A DNA stretch of 64,000 bases. Source: an uncultured Shewanella sp. (GTDB lineage: Bacteria; Pseudomonadota; Gammaproteobacteria; Enterobacterales; Shewanellaceae). The notes under the pieces are model-generated. The model searched no databases. It was given only the letters and a program-made list of their open reading frames with translations, and was not told the origin of the DNA. Within the stretch, counting starts at the first letter, position 1; the number at the start of each line of letters is the position of its first letter. Positions 19,154 to 28,493 of this stretch are shown here, one piece after another. The DNA lies in assembly GCF_947497935.1 (NCBI RefSeq), contig NZ_CANMIO010000001.1, positions 1 through 64,000 on the forward strand, in the 5' to 3' direction. Position numbers and translations under genes: made by a program.

Positions 19154-22100
19154 TTAGTCTTCGCTATCACCTAAAGACAGTAGAGTCGCATTCCCACCAA
19201 TAGCTGTAATATTGTTGGTGTGTGTTTTTTCAGTAATAAAGCGCGTTAGGTAGTGTGGACCGCCAGCTTTAGGACCTGTGCCTGATAGGCCTTGGCCACC
19301 GAAAGGTTGTACACCAACGACTGCACCAATCTGATTACGATTGATATAGACGTTACCTGCTCTCACTCTATCGGCGAGTTTGAGAGCGTGGCCTTCATTA
19401 CGGCTGTGGATCCCTAAGGTCAGACCAAAGTTCGTTGAGTTAATCTCGGCGATCACCTTATCAAGCTCTGAAGACTTGTAACGGATGACATGCAAAATTG
19501 GGCCGAAATGCTCTTTTTCCAACATTTTAATCGAGTCGATTTCTACCGCCGTTGGCGCAACATAGTAACCATTTTTAGTGCTTTCAGGCAGTTCTACTTG
19601 TTTGAGTAGCTTGCCCACTTGCTTAATATGATCAATATGCGCATTCAAGTTAGCAGCCGCCGCAGCATCGATTACAGGACCAACATCGGTTTTCACTGAG
19701 TTTGGATTACCAATGGTCAGCTCTTCCATTGCGCCTTTCATTACGTCGAGTACGCGATCGGCTATGTCATCTTGTAAGAACAGGACTCGTAACGCAGAGC
19801 AACGCTGGCCAGCACTCGTGAAAGAAGAGGAGACTACATCATTAACGACCTGCTCTGGTTGTGATGTTGAATCGACCACCATGGCATTCTGCCCGCCAGT
19901 TTCGGCGATGAGTGGAATAATCGCACCTTCACGCATGGCTAGTGTGCGGTTAATCAGCTTCGCTGTACCAGTTGAACCAGTAAAGCAAACGCCACCAATG
20001 CGCTCATCTGAAGTAATCGCCGCGCCGACTGTAGCACCAGTACCTGGCAGAAATTGCAGTACGTCTTTCGGAATTCCAGCTTCATGTGCAAGCTGAGTCG
20101 CTCTGTATCCAACAATCGATGTTTGTTCTGCCGGTTTTGCGATGACGGTATTACCTACCGCTAGAGCGGCGGTCACTTGGCCTAAGAAGATGGCTAATGG
20201 GAAGTTCCATGGGCTAATACAGACAAAAATGCCTCGGCCGTGTAGGTATAATTCATTCAGCTCACCTGTTGGGCCAGGGAGCAGTTCAGGTTTCGCCATC
20301 ATCTTTTTCGCCTGAACGGCGTAATAACGACAAAAATCTACGGCTTCACGCACTTCATCGATGCCGTCTTGTATGCTCTTACCAGCTTCTCGTGTACATA
20401 GCACGATGAGTTCTTCGCGGTTTTCTTCCAGTAAGTCTGCCAGTTTTTGTAGTGCATTGGCGCGCACTTCAACTGGGGTGGCATTCCAGCGCGGGAATGC
20501 TGCATCGGCACTCGATAGGGCTTGTTCAATGGCTTGATTGTTGGCAAAAGCAATTTTACCGACCACTAAATTGGTATCGAATGGACTCACCACCTCTTTG
20601 GTTTCACCAGTTAAGGTTTCACCGTTAATTAACGGGCCAGCAGACCAAGTGGTGTCTTTAAATTTGTCGAGTGCAGCAAAAAAAGGCGCAGATTCAGAGA
20701 TAATGTTCATGTTCATTCCCTTGGAGTTTTTACGTTCAGCTCCGAATATATCTTCAGGCATGACGATCTTATTATTAGCCAGGGTTTTATAACCCTTAAG
20801 TGTTGTCAAAGGGTGTACCACTAACGACTCAATAGGGGTCTTAGGATCAACAAGTTTGTGTACAAATGAGGTGTTAGCGCCATTTTCAAGTAGACGGCGA
20901 ACTAGGTAAGGTAAGAGATCTTTATGTGCACCAACGGGAGCGTAGATCCGCACATTTTTAACGCCGCCTTCAGCTAAAAGTGTGTCATAGAGTTCTTCTC
21001 CCATGCCGTGTAGACGTTGGAATTCATACTCTCGATCGCCAGCCATGTCCGTTATGCTGGCAACGGTTTGTGCGTTATGGCTAGCAAACTGCGGGTAAAT
21101 CGCACCGCGAGTTGCGTCGGAAAGCAAGTATCGTGCACAGGCAAGATATGAAACATCGGTACCAGCTTTGCGTGTATAAAGTGGGTAACCAGCTTCACCG
21201 TTTTCTTGAGACCATTTTAGTTCACTGTCCCAATATGCCCCTTTTACTAGGCGCAGTGGGATTTCATCACCTTGATCTTTCGACAGGCGAGTTAACCAGC
21301 ATAGTACCGGTAGAGCGCGCTTTGAATAGGCCTGAACAACAATACCTAACAGGCCCCAGCCTTTTGCGGCATCCGAGTTATATAGCTGCTGGAATAGCTT
21401 GAGAGAAAGCTCAAGTCTGTCCATCTCTTCTGCATCAATTGAAATGCCCACATTAAGGCTGCGAGCTTGCTTGATAAGCAGAATTAGGGTGTCATATAGC
21501 TCGGTGAGCGTTCTGTCTTCATTGGCGACTTCATAACGAGGGTGCAATGCAGAGAGTTTGATTGAGATAGTTGGGCGAGGCGCTTCGCTGGTGTCATATT
21601 CTTGATCACCTAGAGCTGCAATTGCGCTTGAGTAATCCTCGAAGTATTTTTGTGCATCTTTTTTCGTGAGTGCAGCTTCACCTAACATGTCGTAGCTATG
21701 AGTGTAGCCAAGTTTACGTTTGTCGATACTGTTCTTAAGCGCTTCTTTTACGGTACGACCCAGTACAAACTGTTTACCCATGATCTTCATAGCAGCAAGC
21801 ATGGATTGTCTTATGACAGGTTCGCCGACCTTATTGACTAAGCGGTTTAACAGGCTGCTTGGCTTGCCATCAATACTGTGGTCAAGCTTAACGATTTTAC
21901 CCGTTAGCATTAAGCCCCAAGTTGAGGCATTCACTAAAATTGAATCACTCTTACTTAAGTGTTCATCCCATTTGGCACCAGACAGCTTATCTTCGATTAA
22001 TGCATCGGCGGTGGCGGCATCAGGAATACGCAATAGCGCCTCAGCAAGACACATCAAAATAATGCCTTCTTGAGTCTCTAAACTATATTGCTGAAGGAAA

Positions 22101-22333
22101 GCGTCAACACCGACCATAAGGCCTTTTTTGTCGTATTGACGGACTTTATTAACTAGCTCGTGTGCTCGAGTTGTCACACGGTTGATCTCTTCATCACTTG
22201 AAGGAACTAGCTTTATCAAATCAGATAAATATTGTTCTTCATCGACAATGTAATTATCGCTGATCGCTTGGAACAGTTCGTTGAGATTAGCTGTATCATA
22301 ATGACCAGCTAGAACTTCACTCGCTTTGAACAT
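19154..22333 (-). CDS. putA: Bifunctional proline dehydrogenase / P5C dehydrogenase PutA
   Basis: Flavoenzyme that oxidises proline to glutamate in two steps with channelled intermediate. The frame gives about 1059 aa from the ATG with GGAAG eight bases upstream. The proline dehydrogenase barrel occupies roughly residues 120-500 (SIKLSALHPRY, RLVKGAYWDSE, FASHN). The aldehyde dehydrogenase part (about 560-1050) has SPWNFPLAIFLGQ, GFTG-type CFTGSTGTAK, catalytic AETGGQNA and Cys in TSAGQRCSALRVLF. E. coli PutA is about 1320 aa and begins with a ribbon-helix-helix repressor domain; that domain and the C-terminal extra ALDH-like domain are absent here, so this PutA should not self-repress. The frame continues eight codons upstream without a better signal. 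Confidence 0.96.
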   Translation of the reverse strand: MFKASEVLAGHYDTANLNELFQAISDNYIVDEEQYLSDLIKLVPSSDEEINRVTTRAHELVNKVRQYDKKGLMVGVDAFLQQYSLETQEGIILMCLAEALLRIPDAATADALIEDKLSGAKWDEHLSKSDSILVNASTWGLMLTGKIVKLDHSIDGKPSSLLNRLVNKVGEPVIRQSMLAAMKIMGKQFVLGRTVKEALKNSIDKRKLGYTHSYDMLGEAALTKKDAQKYFEDYSSAIAALGDQEYDTSEAPRPTISIKLSALHPRYEVANEDRTLTELYDTLILLIKQARSLNVGISIDAEEMDRLELSLKLFQQLYNSDAAKGWGLLGIVVQAYSKRALPVLCWLTRLSKDQGDEIPLRLVKGAYWDSELKWSQENGEAGYPLYTRKAGTDVSYLACARYLLSDATRGAIYPQFASHNAQTVASITDMAGDREYEFQRLHGMGEELYDTLLAEGGVKNVRIYAPVGAHKDLLPYLVRRLLENGANTSFVHKLVDPKTPIESLVVHPLTTLKGYKTLANNKIVMPEDIFGAERKNSKGMNMNIISESAPFFAALDKFKDTTWSAGPLINGETLTGETKEVVSPFDTNLVVGKIAFANNQAIEQALSSADAAFPRWNATPVEVRANALQKLADLLEENREELIVLCTREAGKSIQDGIDEVREAVDFCRYYAVQAKKMMAKPELLPGPTGELNELYLHGRGIFVCISPWNFPLAIFLGQVTAALAVGNTVIAKPAEQTSIVGYRATQLAHEAGIPKDVLQFLPGTGATVGAAITSDERIGGVCFTGSTGTAKLINRTLAMREGAIIPLIAETGGQNAMVVDSTSQPEQVVNDVVSSSFTSAGQRCSALRVLFLQDDIADRVLDVMKGAMEELTIGNPNSVKTDVGPVIDAAAAANLNAHIDHIKQVGKLLKQVELPESTKNGYYVAPTAVEIDSIKMLEKEHFGPILHVIRYKSSELDKVIAEINSTNFGLTLGIHSRNEGHALKLADRVRAGNVYINRNQIGAVVGVQPFGGQGLSGTGPKAGGPHYLTRFITEKTHTNNITAIGGNATLLSLGDSED

Positions 22334-22410
22334 AGTAATCGCTTCCATCTGGGCCACAGGGGCCGATTGCTTGGGTAAGGTGTTACGATGAAACCTCTGT
22401 TGTTATTCTT

Positions 22411-22420
22411 TTGTATACAA
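22411..22420. promoter_or_regulatory. Palindrome TTGTATACAA upstream of putA
   Basis: A perfect 10-bp palindrome lies 78 bp upstream of the putA ATG. Such TTGTATACAA sites are typical of GntR-family regulators. The same 10-mer occurs upstream of the lysine riboswitch at 57277-57286. Function is inferred only. Confidence 0.35.
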
Positions 22421-22639
22421 TCTAAGGCTTTCGCGGGGCCGATTATAACCATAAAATGTGATGGGTGACAATATTGACATATTTAGTGTGAACCGCGTTT
22501 GATTTTTTCAATGCTAAAGGTGCGCTAGCCCTTATGCTATAGGGGCTAGAGAAAGATTAAAAATAATACAGTGTTTTAATCGCTGCGGCTTTATATGCGG
22601 TTTCACTGAATTATTACCATTGAATTTTAGGCCTTTTAG

Positions 22640-23075
22640 ATTTTGTGATGAAAACCAAGATGATACCTAATAGCCGCAGCTCTTTTGATTTACTTTGGGG
22701 GGATTTCGCCATCAGATCCCTGCAGAAACTTAGCTGTCATTTCTGCAGAATTGAGGCAATAAACAGGCCTGTGTACGGTTACCGCGGGCTCAATATCTGA
22801 CTTGTTTTGAAGTTTTGATAGATTAACTAAGATGATGCCTAAAGCAGAATGCTATTGGCCAGTTAAAGCTTCTGTATGGCTAACACAGGCTTAAAATGAT
22901 GGGGGGGAGTCTCTGGCCAACTTCTTCGTAAAGATGGTTAGGCTTACGTTGCGGCGCTCTAGATGAGCGTTGCGGTTTAGGTTGGTGAAGTTAGGCTGGG
23001 AAGCTTAGATGATGAGCTCGGATGCGGCAATAAAAAAGCCTGTGTATGATTAACACAGGCTTTATTAGCCATGCA
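22640..23075. repeat. Decayed duplicates of the SH3-gene 3' end and its terminator
   Basis: The gene-free stretch 22421-23109 contains at least three diverged echoes of the end of the neighbouring SH3-protein gene. An exact 16-mer, TAGGCTTACGTTGCGG, is at 22939-22954 and inside the gene at 23124-23139. GCGGCAATAAAA occurs at 23024-23035 and in the gene at 23183-23194. Hairpin pieces of the form GCCTGTGT...AACACAGGC recur near 22770, 22870-22892 and 23038-23060, and GATGATACC/GATGATGCC motifs near 22660 and 22835. There is no intact frame. Confidence 0.6.
23032..23064 (-). terminator. Rho-independent terminator of the SH3-protein gene
   Basis: GCCTGTGT / ACACAGGC stem preceded by six A, which reads as a U tract on the minus strand, 46 bp beyond the stop codon. 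Confidence 0.85.
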
Positions 23076-23109
23076 GCTTAGATAAACAGCCTTCTGCTTA
23101 TCAGAGAGC

Positions 23110-23685
23110 TTACCAGCGATTCTTAGGCTTACGTTGCGGTCTTGGTAGGTAAACGATGATGATACCAAGTAGTAGACCGCCAGCGGCAATAAAACCACCT
23201 TGCTTCCACATCTCGAAACGTTCGTTTCTTTGCATGCTCGCAAGTTTTGCCTTGGCACTATCACGTTCGTTACTCGCGCTATTCAAAGCTTTTTGAGCAG
23301 CAGCAAGTTCAGACTTAACTTGTCTAAGCTCCTGAGCATTATTATCGCCGCTGCTTAATGCTGACTCTAACTCCGATTTGGTTTGCTCAAGCTCAGCTTG
23401 AATCGCTGGCAGTTGAACTCGAAGGCTCGCTTTAGCGCTTAGCATCTTGCTTTGAACCCAACCTTCACGACCTTTGTGGTCGACTATTTTACTGTAGTCG
23501 CCTTGGGTTTCCTTGAGTGAAGTTACCTCTTGGCCAGCTTCAATGCTGCCCAAGATGCGGAACTGAGTTCCTGGGCCACCATGGAGGTAGATGTAAACAT
23601 CATCTGAGATGTAGCGCGTTTGGTTTGCAGCAAGCAAAGAAGGGGAAAGAAGCATCATTCCCGCAATAATTAGAAGTCTTAACAC
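23110..23685 (-). CDS. TIGR04211-family SH3 domain protein (YgiM-like)
   Basis: Membrane-anchored envelope protein of about 191 aa. From the GTG at 23685 it has a signal peptide (LLIIAGMMLLSPSLLA, cleavage before ANQ). A bacterial SH3 domain follows at about residues 25-85 (TRYISDDVYIYLHGGPGTQFRILG, with GWVQSKML at its end), then a coiled coil at about 90-155. A C-terminal membrane helix (GGFIAAGGLLLGIIIVYL) comes before the basic end PRPQRKPKNRW. The order matches E. coli YgiM. The open frame extends to 23799, but that extension overlaps the pit terminator and is unlikely to be translated. Function unknown; probably cell-envelope related. Confidence 0.85.
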   Translation of the reverse strand: MLRLLIIAGMMLLSPSLLAANQTRYISDDVYIYLHGGPGTQFRILGSIEAGQEVTSLKETQGDYSKIVDHKGREGWVQSKMLSAKASLRVQLPAIQAELEQTKSELESALSSGDNNAQELRQVKSELAAAQKALNSASNERDSAKAKLASMQRNERFEMWKQGGFIAAGGLLLGIIIVYLPRPQRKPKNRW

Positions 23686-23773
23686 TAATCTATTCTCATC
23701 TACGAAATTTAGCCCACATGCTAGGGATTTAAAGGGGTTAATGCAAGTGGCAAAAGAGGGATAAAACGCAAAA

Positions 23774-23806
23774 GGGAAGTTTGATACTAAATTTATCAAA
23801 CTTCCC
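23774..23806 (-). terminator. Terminator of the phosphate transporter operon
   Basis: A 13-bp stem GGGAAGTTTGATA / TATCAAACTTCCC with a 7-base loop; on the minus strand it is followed by TTTTGCGTTTT. It lies 42 bp past the pit stop codon. Confidence 0.9.
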
Positions 23807-23847
23807 TCGTTATTGCTCAGTATTTGTAATACTGATGTTACTCGGAT

Positions 23848-25116
23848 TTAGTTAAAAATACCTTTAATCATGAAGAAGAACATGATTGAAAGACCAGCAC
23901 CCGCTGGAAGGGTAACAACCCAAGAAACCACGATGTTACGAACAACACCCATGTTAATTGCCGCAATACCACGAGCCATACCCACACCTAGTACTGCACC
24001 CACTAATGTTTGTGTAGTAGAGATAGGTAGACCTGTACCCGATGCGATAACAACGGTCGATGCCGCAGCAAGTTCAGCTGCGAAACCACGGCTTGGTGTT
24101 AGATGAGTAATGTTCTTACCAATGGTTTGCATTACGCGCTTACCAAAGATGGCAAGACCTAGAACGATACCGACAGCACCTAGAGGAAGAATCCACCATA
24201 CAAGCGGTGCAGTGCTATTGATCTGACCGCCGCTTTCAACAACAGATACAACTGCTGCTAGAGGGCCAATCGCGTTAGCAACGTCGTTAGAACCGTGAGC
24301 AAATGCCATACAACAAGCTGTTACAACCATTAAGATAGCGAATACTTTCTCAACGTTACCAAACTGTGTTTGGCGATCAGCTTTAGTGTCCATCTTAAGA
24401 CGTTTGATGGCAATCATACCGCCAATACCAACAAGAATAGCAAGTACTACAGCAAGGGCATACGCTTCAACGTTAGTGAAGTGAAGACCTACGTGCTTAA
24501 GTCCTTTCTTGATAGTCACTAGTGACATAACAAAGCCAGCTAGAGCCATATAGAAAGGAACGTAACGCTTAGCATTCTCTAAAGGATTGTCGGTATTGAA
24601 AATAAGCTTTTGCACACTCTGGAATATCAAGAAGGCGATAAAGCCTGATATTGCAGGAGTCACAACCCAAGAGCCAACGATACCGCCAACTTTGCCCCAA
24701 GCTACCGCATCAGAGCCAACACCCACTGCGGCGAAACCAACGATAGCGCCAACAATTGAGTGAGTCGTCGATACAGGCCAGCCTAAAGCTGATGCTACGA
24801 TTAACCAGATACCAGCGGCAAGTAGTGCTGAAATCATACCGTAAACCAGTAGTTCAGGTGAGTCGATGAAATAAGCTGAGTCAATGATGCCTTTACGGAT
24901 CGTACTCGTTACTTCACCACCCGCTAGATATGCACCGGCAAACTCGAAGATCATAGCGATAATAATCGCTTGTTTAATTGTAATAGCATTAGAACCTACA
25001 GAGGTTCCCATTGCATTGGCTACGTCGTTCGCGCCAATACCCCACGCCATTAAAAAACCAAATACAGCCGCGATGGCGATAAGCCATGGGCCATTGGTGA
25101 CTAGTACATCAACCAT
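23848..25116 (-). CDS. pit: Inorganic phosphate transporter, PiT family
   Basis: Polytopic inner-membrane protein (422 aa) of the PiT family, a low-affinity symporter of metal-phosphate or phosphate. The two signature repeats GANDVANAMGTSVGS (residues about 28-42) and GSNDVANAIGPLAAV (about 275-289) are both present, with about 10-12 hydrophobic segments and a short central cytoplasmic loop. GWPVSTTHSIVGA and GLPISTTQTLVGA are the paired family motifs. It follows the DUF47 gene by 25 bp, with AAGG upstream of the ATG, as one operon. Confidence 0.95.
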   Translation of the reverse strand: MVDVLVTNGPWLIAIAAVFGFLMAWGIGANDVANAMGTSVGSNAITIKQAIIIAMIFEFAGAYLAGGEVTSTIRKGIIDSAYFIDSPELLVYGMISALLAAGIWLIVASALGWPVSTTHSIVGAIVGFAAVGVGSDAVAWGKVGGIVGSWVVTPAISGFIAFLIFQSVQKLIFNTDNPLENAKRYVPFYMALAGFVMSLVTIKKGLKHVGLHFTNVEAYALAVVLAILVGIGGMIAIKRLKMDTKADRQTQFGNVEKVFAILMVVTACCMAFAHGSNDVANAIGPLAAVVSVVESGGQINSTAPLVWWILPLGAVGIVLGLAIFGKRVMQTIGKNITHLTPSRGFAAELAAASTVVIASGTGLPISTTQTLVGAVLGVGMARGIAAINMGVVRNIVVSWVVTLPAGAGLSIMFFFMIKGIFN

Positions 25117-25141
25117 GTTATTACCTTGATAACCTTTCCGA

Positions 25142-25822
25142 TTAGACGCGAGCTAACATTAGCTCTAGGCGGGAACCGACTCGTTCAGCAAGATCTGCCA
25201 AGTCACCAACCCACTCAATTATCTTGTAGAGGAACATTACATCTACAGGGTTTAATTCAGATTCGATAGCGTAAAGCTGTCTACGGATCTTAATCTGTAA
25301 GTCATCGGTATCCTCTTCAATAGAGTCGAGTTCACCAATCATTTTAGCCACAAGGTCCACTTCACGACCTCTAAAACCTGTTTCTAACAGATCATCGAGT
25401 TCGTTAATTGCTTCTTTAGACAGAGACACTGCGTCGATGCAGCGTTGCAAATAGGCAATAAATGGTTCTTGAATTGCTTGAGGTAATTCTAATTGTCGGC
25501 CAATGACACGGCCGGAGATGTCTTTTGCTTTGTTAGCAATCTTATCTTGCTGGGTTAATAGCTCCAGTAAGTCAGTACGTTCAACAGGCATAAACAGACC
25601 GCCAGGCAGAGTTAGGCGGATCTCACGTTTTAGTGAGTCAGCTTCTTGCTCTGCAGAGCTAATTTGCTTACGCAATTGAACGGCTTTGTCCCAGTCTCCT
25701 GCGACAGTAGCTTCAAAAAATGGGACAAGTAATGACGCACAGTCGTATACTTTGTCGATATGCTCTTGAAGAGGCTTAATTGGCGATTTTGCAAACACGC
25801 CTAAAATAGAGTTTACTGGCAT
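25142..25822 (-). CDS. TIGR00153/DUF47 PhoU-like protein
   Basis: Helical cytosolic protein (226 aa) of the DUF47 family, structurally PhoU-like. It starts MPVNSILGVFAKSPIKPL, as in the TIGR00153 family, and contains ERTDLLELLTQQDKIANKAKDISG. Members sit next to PiT transporters and are thought to regulate them. Here it is the first gene of the operon. Confidence 0.93.
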   Translation of the reverse strand: MPVNSILGVFAKSPIKPLQEHIDKVYDCASLLVPFFEATVAGDWDKAVQLRKQISSAEQEADSLKREIRLTLPGGLFMPVERTDLLELLTQQDKIANKAKDISGRVIGRQLELPQAIQEPFIAYLQRCIDAVSLSKEAINELDDLLETGFRGREVDLVAKMIGELDSIEEDTDDLQIKIRRQLYAIESELNPVDVMFLYKIIEWVGDLADLAERVGSRLELMLARV

Positions 25823-25917
25823 TGCCGTGTACCTATTTTGGTTATTCCACTATTGGAAAAAGCGGGCGCATGTTAACTCAAGCGGCCGCGTAAGAAAACT
25901 GTGTTTTACGATTTAAA

Positions 25918-25947
25918 TTGACAGTTTTTTATTCTAGCTAGTTATAT
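25918..25947 (+). promoter_or_regulatory. Probable sigma-70 promoter for the CYTH/CHAD gene
   Basis: A consensus -35 TTGACA (25918-25923) and -10 TTATAT (25942-25947) are separated by 18 bp, in the divergent region, pointing at the gene starting at 26055. No Pho box was recognised in this region. Confidence 0.55.
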
Positions 25948-26054
25948 CCTAACTGCAAAGCGGATCCTACGGCGGTATTATTGCAGAAATATTACAGTGT
26001 GTAACTTTAGTGACAGATTGATTAATTTTTGATGACAAGGTGGCAGATAGATCG

Positions 26055-27542
26055 ATGGAAGCTGAGATTGAGCTCAAACTTTTTTTTAATGAGAATAAAA
26101 AGAAAAGCCTTATAAACCTGTTAGATAGCTTACCTAATTGCGATGCTAAAGGCAGAGAAGAACTGACAAACGGTTACTTTGATACCCCTGACTTAACCTT
26201 AAGAAAATGGGATATGGGTCTGCGAATTAGAGGCATTAATCAACATTTAGAGCAGACAATTAAGACAAAAGGTCAGGTTGTAGGGGGGATCCATTCTCGT
26301 CCCGAGTACAATATTGATATAGATCAAAACTTTCCTCAATTAAATTTATTTCCGGATAAAATTTGGCCTGAAGGGGCGAATGTTGAACAGACACAGTCAG
26401 AACTATACTGTTTGTTTAATACAGATTTTGCCCGTCAGCGTTGGCATATCTTTGTCGATGACAGTCTAGTTGAAGTCGCATTAGACATAGGTGAAATTCG
26501 AGTTGGTGAAGCAGTAGACCCTATTTGTGAATTAGAATTTGAGCTAATTGCGGGGGATACCAGCGCGTTATTGACTCTTGCGGGTATCGTCAGTCGTGCA
26601 ATTCCTGTGCGTTTGGGAAAGGCGAGCAAGGCGCAGCGAGGCTATCAACTCGCAGGGCAATCCAGCATTGAGTCTATTGAGGCGCTCCAGTTTATTGAAA
26701 TCGATCCTCAGCAAAGTCTAAAGCATGTTGCGATTAATTTATTAGCCGTAGGCCTAGATCGTTGGCAGACCATAGAAGAACTGATTTTAGCGCCAAGCCA
26801 AAGCGTCATGGCCTTACCTATGCTGAGTTATCGTCTACGAGCCTGTATTCGTTTGTTGAAAAACACCCTAAAGCAGTTCGGACTGCTTGAAGATTCATTC
26901 CAAACCGACTTTGACTGTATTGAACAGCGCCTTAACTTTATTGAAGAGGGCTTGAGTCTTTTTAGCATCATCGAAAATGATGCGGCATTAGTGGCTAAGT
27001 TACCTATGCATCAGGCTTTGGTCGATGTGGCGTTAGTTAAATTGCAGCAGTTGAATATTATTGAGCAAGTAGAGGAGCTGCTAGGGGATATCTGCTACGG
27101 CCGCTTACAGGTACATTTGGTTGACCTATTGATGCAGCTCAATGATGGTCAGGTCATCATAGATAAAGCACTCGACTTGAGAAGCTTTGCCGATAAGATG
27201 CAGGAAAACTCTTGGCAGAAAATTTTAGATGTGATGCCGCTGGACAACGAGTTCAGTAGCTCTGACTACTTATCCGTTGCTAAGGCACTCGATGACAGTA
27301 TTTTTGTCGGTGTGGCCTATGGTGGGCTTTATAGTGAAAAATCCCGGGATCAATTTAGAGCGCCTTGGCAGGACTTAGCCTTAGGGATCCGTACACTAGC
27401 CGCCTATCGTCAGCTCAAGACCGTTAGCGAGACCGCTTATTTAGATATCAGTGGTTGGTTAGAGAACAAAGAGCAAAGTTTAGTGCAGGCGATGGAGTTC
27501 TCTCGTCGTAGCGCCATGCTCAGTGAGCCATACTGGCGTTAA
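26055..27542 (+). CDS. CYTH-CHAD domain protein (YgiF-like inorganic triphosphatase)
   Basis: Predicted 495-aa protein. The N-terminal CYTH tunnel domain (about residues 1-200) has the defining ExExK motif at the very start (EAEIELK), then NGYFDTP, LRIRG, TIKTKG, and VEVALDIGEIR with the acidic metal-binding strand CELEFEL. The C-terminal CHAD helical domain (about 225-490) has the expected RLRACIRLLK-type basic helix and binds polyphosphate-like ligands. E. coli YgiF, with the same layout, hydrolyses tripolyphosphate. GTG at 26040 would add five residues; the ATG is preferred. It is divergent from the phosphate transport operon, a sensible neighbourhood for polyphosphate metabolism. Confidence 0.9.
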   Translation: MEAEIELKLFFNENKKKSLINLLDSLPNCDAKGREELTNGYFDTPDLTLRKWDMGLRIRGINQHLEQTIKTKGQVVGGIHSRPEYNIDIDQNFPQLNLFPDKIWPEGANVEQTQSELYCLFNTDFARQRWHIFVDDSLVEVALDIGEIRVGEAVDPICELEFELIAGDTSALLTLAGIVSRAIPVRLGKASKAQRGYQLAGQSSIESIEALQFIEIDPQQSLKHVAINLLAVGLDRWQTIEELILAPSQSVMALPMLSYRLRACIRLLKNTLKQFGLLEDSFQTDFDCIEQRLNFIEEGLSLFSIIENDAALVAKLPMHQALVDVALVKLQQLNIIEQVEELLGDICYGRLQVHLVDLLMQLNDGQVIIDKALDLRSFADKMQENSWQKILDVMPLDNEFSSSDYLSVAKALDDSIFVGVAYGGLYSEKSRDQFRAPWQDLALGIRTLAAYRQLKTVSETAYLDISGWLENKEQSLVQAMEFSRRSAMLSEPYWR

Positions 27543-27563
27543 TGCGCGAGTAACCCTATCTGT

Positions 27564-27591
27564 AAAAAGCCCACATTGATGTGGGCTTTTT
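27564..27591. terminator. Bidirectional rho-independent terminator
   Basis: AAAAAGCCCACAT / ATGTGGGCTTTTT with a 2-base loop between the convergent CYTH/CHAD and ion-channel genes. Confidence 0.95.
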
Positions 27592-27637
27592 GTTTGCGGA
27601 ACAGATCCAGAAAATGTCACAGACTCTGATTTTCGAA

Positions 27638-28435
27638 TTACTCTGGCTGCTTGTCTTCGATGGCTTGTTTGAGTTCATTGAGCTCGGCAATCAACTTTTC
27701 TTGATTCGCTTCCATGCGCGCTAGACTCATATTGAGCTCTGAGCGGATCTCCTCTGTATGGCTATCGAGCTTCTCCGCTTCGTCGGGGGCAACAAAAACT
27801 GACGCCATATAACCTGAAATCACACCAAAAAAACTGACGCCACAGACGATGACAACGCCGCCAATGATATGGCCTGCTGTCGTCACCGGATAATAATCGC
27901 CATAACCTACGGTCGAGATGGTTACTAAGGCCCACCAGATGGCACTCTCTGCTGTGTCGATATTGGCACCTTCTACGCCACTTTCTACGATTAACACTAA
28001 AACTGACGAGAGGGTTAAGATGGTGACCAGTGCCACCAACAGGCTGGCAATGGTTGCCTGTCTACGCTGCTTGAGCATAGGGACAATCAGTGAGCGGGTC
28101 ATGCGAATGAGGCGGATCACTCGGAGGATCTGGAACAAACGCGCCATTCTAAGAGCTTCAATTGCGGGGATACTGGCGACGAAATCGATCCAGTGATGTT
28201 TTAAGTAGCTGGCTTTATCACTAGCTTTGAAGAGTTCGAAAAAGAAGTTAGACATGAAGATAAGACAGATACTGAAATCTATCATAAATAAAAGACGCTT
28301 GGTTTCGCCATCGACGCGGCCGAATGTCAGTACTAGCACCACTATCACAGATAGTAATGACAGTAACATCATGGCGAGTTGAATCGGGGTTGGGGGCGTT
28401 TCGGGCTGAAGCAGCCAGCGCTTTTTATTTGCCAT
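27638..28435 (-). CDS. Voltage-gated-type potassium channel (ion transporter)
   Basis: Inner-membrane protein (265 aa) with six hydrophobic segments. An S4-like helix carries regularly spaced arginines (RMARLFQILRVIRLIRMTR), a pore loop has the K+ selectivity filter TVGYGD, and a C-terminal coiled coil (about 215-262) probably drives tetramer assembly. This is the architecture of small prokaryotic Kv channels. It lies 58 bp after the RHH-like gene, probably in the same transcript. It is the last gene of the yjf-like cluster, which agrees with published genomic associations of K+ channels with PspA/YjfL/spermidine-synthase genes. Confidence 0.9.
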   Translation of the reverse strand: MANKKRWLLQPETPPTPIQLAMMLLSLLSVIVVLVLTFGRVDGETKRLLFMIDFSICLIFMSNFFFELFKASDKASYLKHHWIDFVASIPAIEALRMARLFQILRVIRLIRMTRSLIVPMLKQRRQATIASLLVALVTILTLSSVLVLIVESGVEGANIDTAESAIWWALVTISTVGYGDYYPVTTAGHIIGGVVIVCGVSFFGVISGYMASVFVAPDEAEKLDSHTEEIRSELNMSLARMEANQEKLIAELNELKQAIEDKQPE

Positions 28436-28493
28436 CGCTTAGGTCCATCTTTAGAGACGCCAGCAAATTTCCATCTGGCACCATGTGTTGTGC

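Noticed and set aside
22977..23264. Frame overlapping the SH3 gene end
   Set aside because: Runs through the terminator hairpin and the conserved SH3-protein C-terminus in another frame.
25823..26054. Pho box between the phosphate operon and the CYTH/CHAD gene
   Set aside because: No CTGTCAT-type direct repeats at the right spacing; only a sigma-70-like promoter was seen.
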